Origin: Emticicia sp043780375
Lineage (GTDB): Bacteria; Bacteroidota; Bacteroidia; Cytophagales; Spirosomataceae
Assembly: GCF_043780375.1 (NCBI RefSeq)
Contig: NZ_JAYWCU010000172.1
Location: forward strand, 1-29,875
DNA: 29,875 nucleotides
Reading direction: 5' to 3'
Each line of letters starts with the position of its first letter. Positions within the stretch are counted from its first letter, which is position 1. Shown one piece after another: positions 23,906 to 29,875 of the stretch. Under the pieces are notes generated by a model that did not search any database, had not been told where the DNA came from, and saw nothing but the letters and a program-made list of their open reading frames with translations. The position numbers were made by a program, and so were the translations under genes.

Positions 23906-24571
23906 TTATAGCATCTTTCGCTGTAATTCTGCTATTTTTTCCGCAAAGTAAGTGATTTTTTCGGGATTTTTTGCAATAAGTTTACGATAAACTTCTATTG
24001 CCTGATCGAATCTACCTTGTCTGGCTAAGATTTTACCATAGCTTTCTGTGAAAAGAGGGCCATTGAGGGTTGTACTTCGCTCGCTCAAATCTTCAAATTC
24101 TTCGCTACCATCATTTTTCCTGATTGGTTGAATTCGAGGTTCTTTCTTGATAAACTGTTCAATCAATGCCAATTGTTCATCCTGAATATTTCTTAATGCT
24201 GGTTTAGCAATTGATTCTATTAATTCTTCTTCCAATTTCTCACGGTTTAATTCTTCTTCAATAGCAATTTCTGAAAATTTATTTTCAATGGGCAAAGAAT
24301 CAATAAATCTCATAGTAGAAGTCGAATTCCAGTCCATATCATTTTCAATAACTTTTCGCAAAGCGTTTCTACTTAGTGCATAAATAGCTGCTTTCCGAAT
24401 GGCATCTTGAGCGATTTCGGGAGCTTTCGCATAAATTCCTTTCGCCACAAGTGTATAACCCAACTGAAAATAAGGATACTTTTTAGTTGCATTTTCCATG
24501 AACATAATGTCATTGAGCGACAATGCCAGTGGATTATTCAGAAAATCAATAAAATTGTTTTTATCAAGCAT
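23906..24571 (-). CDS. Conserved hypothetical protein with a C-terminal TPR-like repeat
   Basis: 221 residues, soluble, no signal peptide. The N-terminal region (MLDKNNFIDFLNNPLALSLN, then ATKKYPYFQLGYTLVAKG) is a conserved helical block of the Cytophagales/Flavobacteria protein found between lptE and secG. The middle is acidic (EEELNREKLEEELIE). The end, ILARQGRFDQAIEVYRKLIA with KNPEKITYFAEKI, matches one TPR unit. Function is unknown. Fixed position beside lptE and secG suggests an envelope-biogenesis or housekeeping role (inference). Confidence 0.8.
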   Translation of the reverse strand: MLDKNNFIDFLNNPLALSLNDIMFMENATKKYPYFQLGYTLVAKGIYAKAPEIAQDAIRKAAIYALSRNALRKVIENDMDWNSTSTMRFIDSLPIENKFSEIAIEEELNREKLEEELIESIAKPALRNIQDEQLALIEQFIKKEPRIQPIRKNDGSEEFEDLSERSTTLNGPLFTESYGKILARQGRFDQAIEVYRKLIAKNPEKITYFAEKIAELQRKML

Positions 24572-24663
24572 AGTTTTATAGTAGTCGATAGTCAGTTAGA
24601 CGATAGACGGTTGTAAATTTAGTCTTTTAATTTACTCATTTTAATAATTCAACATTAAATATA
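24572..24663. other. Intergenic region with degenerate CGATAG-type repeat
   Basis: Between lptE and the TPR gene, bases 24583-24612 carry AGTCGATAGTCAGTTAG and ACGATAGACGG, related to the words at 9160-9190 on the opposite strand. No promoter or terminator is evident. Confidence 0.3.
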
Positions 24664-25224
24664 TTACCATTGTGCTGCTGTATCATTAAATATATTCAAC
24701 ACAATTTGGTCAAGGATTTTGGGAACTAATGTGCCTTCTACTTGAGAAAGGTTTTGTTCTTGCGGAAAATCTTGGTAAAAAGAAAATTCTTTTTCAAAAT
24801 TTTGTTCTTCATCTTTACTATTTGAAAATCGTACTTCTACCCTGATAGTAAGGCGGTTAAGGGCTGCTTTGTCGCTCGAAGTTGCCGAAACTGGTGTCAA
24901 TTCATAGCCTGTAATCGAACCTTCCAAAAGCAAATCAGCATCGTTGGGTTTTAGTTTAAGACTTGTATTTCGTTGATAATATTCTTTTAGTTTTTCAGTG
25001 AAACTCAAAGTCAAATTCGCTGGTCCACCAGCAGTATTCATTACAAAGTTTTGAATCGTAATAGTTTTCAAATCACTCGAAAGCGTCGTGCCAGTGAACG
25101 AGTAAATTTTGCAAGAGCTTAAAAAAAAGCAAATGCAGAATGCCGAATAGAGAATGTTGAATGAACGATTAAAAAGATTTTTGCGATAGTTCGTAATTCG
25201 TAATTTATTCGTCTTCAATATCAT
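24664..25224 (-). CDS. lptE: LPS-assembly lipoprotein LptE
   Basis: 186 residues. LptE plugs the LptD barrel that inserts lipopolysaccharide in the outer membrane. The Bacteroidota form is recognised by lipobox LSSCKIYSFTG (Cys37), then TITIQNFVMN, TEKLKEYYQRNTSL, DADLLLEGSITGYELTPVSA, NRLTIRVEVRF, and the end EGTLVPKILDQIVLNIFNDT. The ATG at 25224 overlaps the sigma54 gene by 20 nt, indicating translational coupling; no later ATG precedes the lipobox. The signal-peptide codons contain imperfect 7-bp tandem repeats (25131-25163) and an ATTACGAATTACGAA-like stretch, so this signal seems to have been rebuilt from intergenic-type repeats. Confidence 0.85.
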   Translation of the reverse strand: MILKTNKLRITNYRKNLFNRSFNILYSAFCICFFLSSCKIYSFTGTTLSSDLKTITIQNFVMNTAGGPANLTLSFTEKLKEYYQRNTSLKLKPNDADLLLEGSITGYELTPVSATSSDKAALNRLTIRVEVRFSNSKDEEQNFEKEFSFYQDFPQEQNLSQVEGTLVPKILDQIVLNIFNDTAAQW

Positions 25225-26536
25225 ATTGTTTGATTTTTCGGTAAAGTGTTCGTTCTGAAATTCCCAAGTCTAATGCGGCATATTTGCGTTTGAAATTGTT
25301 TTTTTTCAATGCTCGGGCAATCATTTCTTTTTCTTGTTTCTCCAACGAATAAGAGTTGTCTTCTGTTTCGTGCGAAATATCTTCAATATTCAAACGGTCA
25401 TCTTGTAAGCTGTCTATTTTTATAAACCCTTGATTATTAGCAGGTTGATGGTAATTTTGATAACCAATTGGCTGAGGTGGTGCATATACGGTTGGTGGAA
25501 TCAACGCTACGCTGTCGTCTTTATGAATACCGTTGAACAAGTCTTGATGTTGTTGCACAATATCTGGCCCAAGCGGAACGCCGCCCGTATGCCCACTTTG
25601 CAAGAGCGATAGTACCAATTTTTTCAAATCAGTCATGTCTTTTCGCATATCAAACAATACCTTATATAATAAATCTCTTTCCGAAAAATTACTATCGTTT
25701 CCACCATTAAGACCTTTCAGTAAAGCAGGTAAGCCACTCGATTGGTCACGAGGAAGGTATTTTGCTAAAATTTCGGCAGAAACTAAACGTTCTACTTCCA
25801 AAATCGTAATTTGTTCGGCAATATTTTTAAGCTGGCGTATATTTCCTGGAAACCGAAAATTCATCAATAATTGACCTGCACTTTCGGTCAATTCAACTGG
25901 ACGAATACGATTTTTTTCGGCAAAATCGGCCGAGAACTTCCTAAAAAGTAATTCAATATCATAACCACGCTCACGAAGTGCAGGCACATAAAGCGGTACG
26001 GTATTTAAACGATAATACAAGTCTTCTCTAAAACGCCCTCGCTCCACAGCTTCCAACAAATTTACGTTTGTGGCTGCCACTACTCGCACATCGGTTTTCT
26101 TGACTTTCGATGAACCAACGGGTATAAATTCTCCATTTTCAAGTACTCGAAGCAAACGGGCTTGTGTTCCAATGGGCAATTCTGCAATTTCATCCAAAAA
26201 AATCGTACCACTATTGGTTGTTTCAAAATAACCTTTTCGGTCGTCAATTGCACCTGTAAACGAGCCTTTTACGTGTCCAAAAAGCTCCGAATCTATTGTC
26301 CCTTCTGGAATTGCCCCGCAGTTAATAGCTATAAAAGGGCCATGTTTGCGAGAGCTTAATGCATGAATTATCTTTGAAAAAGATTCTTTTCCACTACCAC
26401 TTTCGCCATTTATCAAGACTGTCAAATCGGTAGGAGCAACCTGAATCGCCACACTGAGTGCATGGTTTAGCGGCGGTGCATTTCCGATAATGCCAAATCG
26501 ATTCTTGACTGATTGTATTTCTGTGTTGTTGGTCAT
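25205..26536 (-). CDS. Sigma54-interacting AAA+ transcriptional activator without receiver domain
   Basis: 443 residues. The AAA+ domain starts almost at the N-terminus: Walker A GESGSGKE (44-51), sigma54-contact loop GSFTGA (91-96; usual form GAFTGA), Walker B TIFLDEI (111-117), and sensor/arginine-finger region GRFREDLYYRLN (about 166-177). A long linker (about 270-395), including a Pro/Gln/Asn/Tyr-rich part (PPTVYAPPQPIGYQNYHQPA), leads to a Fis-type HTH (about 398-438; EKEMIARALKKNNFKRKYAA, LGISERTLYRKIKQ). There is no receiver, PAS or GAF sensor, so control is by partner binding or expression. It overlaps lptE by 20 nt; this order is conserved in the phylum. Confidence 0.9.
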   Translation of the reverse strand: MTNNTEIQSVKNRFGIIGNAPPLNHALSVAIQVAPTDLTVLINGESGSGKESFSKIIHALSSRKHGPFIAINCGAIPEGTIDSELFGHVKGSFTGAIDDRKGYFETTNSGTIFLDEIAELPIGTQARLLRVLENGEFIPVGSSKVKKTDVRVVAATNVNLLEAVERGRFREDLYYRLNTVPLYVPALRERGYDIELLFRKFSADFAEKNRIRPVELTESAGQLLMNFRFPGNIRQLKNIAEQITILEVERLVSAEILAKYLPRDQSSGLPALLKGLNGGNDSNFSERDLLYKVLFDMRKDMTDLKKLVLSLLQSGHTGGVPLGPDIVQQHQDLFNGIHKDDSVALIPPTVYAPPQPIGYQNYHQPANNQGFIKIDSLQDDRLNIEDISHETEDNSYSLEKQEKEMIARALKKNNFKRKYAALDLGISERTLYRKIKQYDIEDE

Positions 26537-26652
26537 TATCCCTAATATTACTCATCTCGCCCATAAAGGGCTGTTATTTCCTTAAAAAATTAATGTTTGG
26601 GGAATTTTTATTGCAATTGCCTTTTCGTTAATAATTAGTTATTCATTATTAA

Positions 26653-28110
26653 TCATTCTCCCAAAACTACCTTCCCAATCAAAGTTCCCGACGAACATTC
26701 GGTTATCAACACATTTACATAATCGCCTTTTCTGAAGTTTTCTTTCGGGAAAACTACGATTTTATTTTGGTCGTTTTTGCCCGAAAGTTGTTCGTTTGAG
26801 CGTTTCGAAAATCCTTCTACCAAAACTTTATAGGTTTTTCCGACGCAAAGCATATTTCTCTCAAGTGAATGTTCACGCTGACGAGCAATTACTTCTGCTA
26901 AACGGCGACTTTTTGTTTCTTCTGGAACATCATCTTTTAGTTTTTTTGCGGCCGGCGTATTTGGTCTTTCCGAATACGAAAACATATAACCGTTGTCATA
27001 TTTCACATAGTCCATCAACGAAAGTGTTGCTTGATGGTCTTCTTCGGTTTCGGTACAAAAACCTGCAATCATGTCTTGCGAAATACCACATTCCTGACCT
27101 AAAATTTCACGAATTCGGTCAATTTTGCTTATGTACCAATCACGGTCATAAGTACGATTCATCAATTCTAAAATTCGACTACTACCACTTTGTGCAGGAA
27201 GATGAACGTAGTTGCAAATATTTTCGTACTTTTTTATCGTATATAGCACCTCATCATTGATATCTTTTGGGTGAGAAGTCGAAAATCTCACTCTCAAATC
27301 TGGACTTACTTGAGCAACCATTTCGAGCAAGTTTGCAAATGTTACAGTCTCCCCATCGGGGCTTTTGGCGACTGACGTTTCAGGGCTGGATTTCCATTTA
27401 TAACTGTCTACATTTTGCCCCAAAAGCGTAACTTCTTTATAGCCTTGAACGAATAAATCGGTTGCTTCTTTTACGATTGAATGTGGGTCACGGCTACGCT
27501 CACGCCCACGAGTATAAGGCACAACACAAAAGCTACACATATTATCACAGCCACGCATGATGCTAATCATCGCAGTTACGCCATTAGAATTAAGGCGAAT
27601 TGGTGTTATATCGGCATAAGTTTCTTCTCTCGACAAAAACACGTTCACTGCCTTATGTCCATCTTCTACTTCGTTGATAAGGTTTGGCAAATCACGGTAC
27701 GAATCTGGTCCAACTACCATATCAACAATTTTTTCTTCTTCCAATAATTTGGTTTTCAAACGTTCGGCCATGCAGCCCAAAATGCCTATTTTGACATTTT
27801 TACGTTTGTTTTTCATCGGAACAAGGTGTTGCAAGCGATTTCTGACTTTTTGTTCGGCGTTATCTCTGATAGCACATGTATTGAGCAAAATCAGTTCGGC
27901 TTCTTCGATTTTTGAAGTGGTGGTAAAACCATTTTCTCGCATAATCGACGCTACAATCTCGCTATCAGCAAAATTCATTTGACAACCATAACTTTCTATA
28001 TAAAGTTTTCGTGTAGTCGTACTTTTTTCGTCTTCGCTAATGCGAGGTAAATCTAATACTGCTTTATCTTCTTCGTTGAGAATCTTTAATGAATTGGTAA
28101 CTAATTCCAT
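26653..28110 (-). CDS. miaB: tRNA-2-methylthio-N6-dimethylallyladenosine synthase MiaB
   Basis: 485 residues. Radical-SAM methylthiotransferase that adds the 2-methylthio group to i6A37 of tRNAs reading UNN codons. The N-terminal UPF0004 domain has the three auxiliary-cluster cysteines: Cys43 (ESYGCQMNFADSE), Cys79 (NTCAIRDNA) and Cys113 (GCMAER). The radical-SAM cluster is Cys188/192/195 in RGCDNMCSFCVVPYTRGRER. A C-terminal TRAM domain spans about 405-485 (GKTYKVLVEGFSKRS through TLIGKVVLGE). The N-terminal 33 residues before YIESYGCQMN are an ordinary extension. First gene of the miaB-to-secG run, 116 bp before the sigma54 gene. Confidence 0.95.
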   Translation of the reverse strand: MELVTNSLKILNEEDKAVLDLPRISEDEKSTTTRKLYIESYGCQMNFADSEIVASIMRENGFTTTSKIEEAELILLNTCAIRDNAEQKVRNRLQHLVPMKNKRKNVKIGILGCMAERLKTKLLEEEKIVDMVVGPDSYRDLPNLINEVEDGHKAVNVFLSREETYADITPIRLNSNGVTAMISIMRGCDNMCSFCVVPYTRGRERSRDPHSIVKEATDLFVQGYKEVTLLGQNVDSYKWKSSPETSVAKSPDGETVTFANLLEMVAQVSPDLRVRFSTSHPKDINDEVLYTIKKYENICNYVHLPAQSGSSRILELMNRTYDRDWYISKIDRIREILGQECGISQDMIAGFCTETEEDHQATLSLMDYVKYDNGYMFSYSERPNTPAAKKLKDDVPEETKSRRLAEVIARQREHSLERNMLCVGKTYKVLVEGFSKRSNEQLSGKNDQNKIVVFPKENFRKGDYVNVLITECSSGTLIGKVVLGE

Positions 28111-28170
28111 TTTCTTTTTAATATTTTCCTATGAAAAGGCTATAAATGCACAATTTGGAAAATTGTGTTG

Positions 28171-28178
28171 CAAAATTA
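28171..28178 (-). promoter_or_regulatory. -7 box candidate for miaB
   Basis: Minus-strand TAATTTTG, an exact TAnnTTTG match, 60 bp upstream of the miaB start. No clear -33 element. Confidence 0.4.
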
Positions 28179-28186
28179 CAACAATA

Positions 28187-28201
28187 CTGACAGAATGTCA
28201 G
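28187..28201. promoter_or_regulatory. Palindromic operator-like site between miaB and the GntP gene
   Basis: CTGACA-GAA-TGTCAG, a perfect 6-bp inverted repeat with a 3-nt centre, lies directly upstream of the miaB -7 candidate in the divergent gap. Too short for a terminator and without a T run; its symmetry suits a dimeric DNA-binding protein. The regulator is unknown. Confidence 0.35.
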
Positions 28202-28301
28202 GATAAAATAACTTAAATTTTTGGAAGATACTTTTTCATAGAATAAAATATCGGTTAATGTTTGTATTTTGCCATAAAATTCAACCTTACAAACGCTTTT
28301 T

Positions 28302-29618
28302 ATGCCTTTACTTATTACACTTATAGGTCTTGTTGTGCTTATTATCTTGATTTCGTACTTCAAGGTTCATACTTTTTTAGCTTTTTTGATGGTTGCTTTT
28401 GGAGTAGGGTTGGCTTTAAATATGAAACCAGAAGCGATTCTGAAAGCCATTCAACAAGGAACAGGTAGTACACTTGGCTCAATTGTAGCAATTATTGCTT
28501 TGGGAGCAATGCTCGGAAAATTGGTTGCACAAAGTGGTGCAGCACAGCGAATCTCGACCATAATGATGCAAATCATTGGCACAAGCCATATTCGTTGGGC
28601 GTTTATGATTACGGGTTTTATCGTTGGTTTACCCTTGTTTTACTCAGTTGGTTTTATGCTGCTTGCTCCTTTGGTTATTACGGTTGCTTATCGTTATAAA
28701 GTTCCGGCGGTTTATATTGGCTTGCCGATGTTGGCATCGCTTTCGGTTACGCAAGGTTATTTGCCGCCGCATCCTGCACCTTTGGCAATTGTCAAGCAGT
28801 TTAATGTTGATATTGGATTAACACTTCTATATGGAATAATTGTGGCAATTCCTGCAATTTTAGTTTCTGGAGCATTGTTTGGAGCGACTCTAAAAAAATA
28901 TACAACATTACCAAACAAAGCATTTATTGCTCCCGAACTTTCGGAAGACCAAATGCCTTCGACTTTCAACAGTTTGTTTTCGGTTCTGCTCCCAATTTTT
29001 CTGATAAGTTTTGCTACTATTTTGGCATCATTTCTTGCCGAAGGTTCATTTTTACGTGAAAGTCTCAACTTCATTGGCGACCCCGTTGTAAGCATGTTTA
29101 TTTCGGTTTTAGTAGCAATTTATTTGCTTGGAATAAAACAGCATCGAAGTATGCCCGAAATTACTTCACTTTTGGGCGATTCGATTAAAGATGTAGCTAT
29201 GCTTTTTTTGATTTTTGGTGGAGCAGGAGCATTAAAACAAGTTTTGACTGATGGTGGCGTTAGCCAATCTATTGCAGATATGATGCAGAATTCTACGCTT
29301 CATCCTTTGGTTTTAGGTTGGGGAATGGCAGCAATTATAAGAGTTGCTGTTGGTTCTTCAACGGTGTCGGGCATAACTACAGCAGGTTTTATGGCACCTT
29401 TGCTTATTGCAACACATACTGAGCCGCATTTGATGGTTTTGAGTATTGGTGCAGGAAGCATGATGTTTTCGCACGTAAATGATGCAGGTTTTTGGCTTTT
29501 TCGAGAATATTTTCAATTGTCAATGATTGATACACTCAAAACTTGGTCAGTTATGGAAACGCTCGTATCAGTTTCTGGCTTGGTAGGAGTGATGGCTTTG
29601 AATGGAATTATTGGGTGA
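28302..29618 (+). CDS. GntP family permease (gluconate:H+ symporter family)
   Basis: 438 residues with about 12 membrane segments, family-typical length. Motifs: GTGSTLGSIVAIIALGAMLGKLVAQSG split as TGSTLGSIVAIIALGAMLG and QSGAAQRIS (about 54-82), then GLPLFYSVGFMLLAPL (about 109-124), LPPHPAPLA (154-162), FGGAGALKQVLTDGGV (about 306-321), RVAVGSSTVSGITTAG (about 346-361) and SHVNDAGFWLFREYF (about 389-403). Known members import gluconate or related sugar acids with protons. No gluconate kinase or other sugar-acid enzyme lies beside it, so the substrate is not fixed. It is divergent from miaB. Confidence 0.9.
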   Translation: MPLLITLIGLVVLIILISYFKVHTFLAFLMVAFGVGLALNMKPEAILKAIQQGTGSTLGSIVAIIALGAMLGKLVAQSGAAQRISTIMMQIIGTSHIRWAFMITGFIVGLPLFYSVGFMLLAPLVITVAYRYKVPAVYIGLPMLASLSVTQGYLPPHPAPLAIVKQFNVDIGLTLLYGIIVAIPAILVSGALFGATLKKYTTLPNKAFIAPELSEDQMPSTFNSLFSVLLPIFLISFATILASFLAEGSFLRESLNFIGDPVVSMFISVLVAIYLLGIKQHRSMPEITSLLGDSIKDVAMLFLIFGGAGALKQVLTDGGVSQSIADMMQNSTLHPLVLGWGMAAIIRVAVGSSTVSGITTAGFMAPLLIATHTEPHLMVLSIGAGSMMFSHVNDAGFWLFREYFQLSMIDTLKTWSVMETLVSVSGLVGVMALNGIIG

Positions 29619-29771
29619 ATTTGGAAACTTCTTAATTTTATATTTCATTTGTAGAGTAAACGATACGTGTAGTAGAATCTTGATTGAAAAACTTTGTCAT
29701 GCAGATAGTAGCAGAATTGCATTAACTTAATTTTTTTTTATAATATTTCAAACTCTCTTAACAAAAAAAAC

Positions 29772-29875
29772 ATGGAAGGACTATTGTATTCAATCGTTAT
29801 TGGTGGTATTGCTGGCTGGTTGGCTGGCGAAATAAAAAGAGGTTTCGGCTTCGGTCTTATTGGTAACATTATTCT
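29772..29875 (+). CDS. GlsB/YeaQ/YmgE family membrane protein (5' part only)
   Basis: Begins at ATG 29772 and runs off the right edge after 34 residues. MEGLLYSIVIGGIAGWLAGE is followed by IKRGFGFGLIGNII, the transglycosylase-associated (GlsB/YeaQ/YmgE) pattern of a short Gly-rich membrane protein often linked to stress responses. Complete members are around 80-90 residues with three helices. The 153-bp gap before it shows no clear hairpin. Confidence 0.8.
   Translation, partial: MEGLLYSIVIGGIAGWLAGEIKRGFGFGLIGNII

Noticed and set aside
26559..26571. GCCC-ATAAA-GGGC hairpin between miaB and the sigma54 gene
   Set aside because: The stem is only 4 bp and lies without a T run, so it is not supported as a terminator or operator.
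26628..26652. TTAATAAT/ATTATTAA dyad just after the miaB stop
   Set aside because: A-T pairs only, so a weak stem; expected by chance in DNA this AT-rich.

Overview
AT-rich window from a Bacteroidota chromosome, most likely order Cytophagales. The taxonomic evidence is mixed but consistent: DUF983, BshB1 (bacillithiol), HemJ, a PorE-like TPR/PD40/OmpA protein, type IX secretion (T9SS)-style cargo C-termini, the gene order miaB - sigma54 activator - lptE - TPR protein - secG, and several promoter-like TAnnTTTG (-7) boxes. Genus is not determined. No rRNA, tRNA, CRISPR array or complete insertion sequence was seen.

Layout. 1-1477: end of an unknown gene, DUF983 membrane protein, convergent DUF2752 and RDD membrane proteins. 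1650-3569: an orphan PseC-type aminotransferase and bshB1, separated by a shared terminator. 3570-3734: a 159-bp MITE-like element with perfect 19-bp terminal inverted repeats and TAA target duplications, ending at the base next to the bshB1 start codon. 3840-8024: M23/LysM peptidase, thioredoxin reductase, PorE-like OmpA protein. 8076-11772: hemJ with a structured leader, a 12-copy ATGTA microsatellite, a small conserved protein, an Uup-type ABC-F ATPase and a DedA protein. 11932-12450: gamma-carbonic-anhydrase-like protein.

12490-19676 is the most distinctive block: a tightly spaced minus-strand operon encoding DUF1800, a Tat-signal DUF1501 protein, a 790-residue PA14/discoidin protein with a T9SS-like C-terminus, and a DNRLRE/lamin-tail protein. 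All four look exported, and the role of the DUF1800/DUF1501 pair is not established. This is the best candidate here for an undescribed system, probably at the cell surface.

19677-22956 looks like accessory sequence that has been rearranged: a broken ORF fragment, a short-chain dehydrogenase missing its conserved C-terminus, a tail-collar (Mdp-like) gene missing its 3' two-thirds and joined tail-to-tail to that dehydrogenase, two intact tail-collar paralogues, and a small exported protein resembling a decayed Gfo/Idh/MocA domain.

23444-28110 is a conserved housekeeping run (miaB, sigma54 activator, lptE, TPR protein, secG) read on the minus strand. The window ends with a GntP-family permease and the start of a GlsB/YeaQ-type membrane protein.
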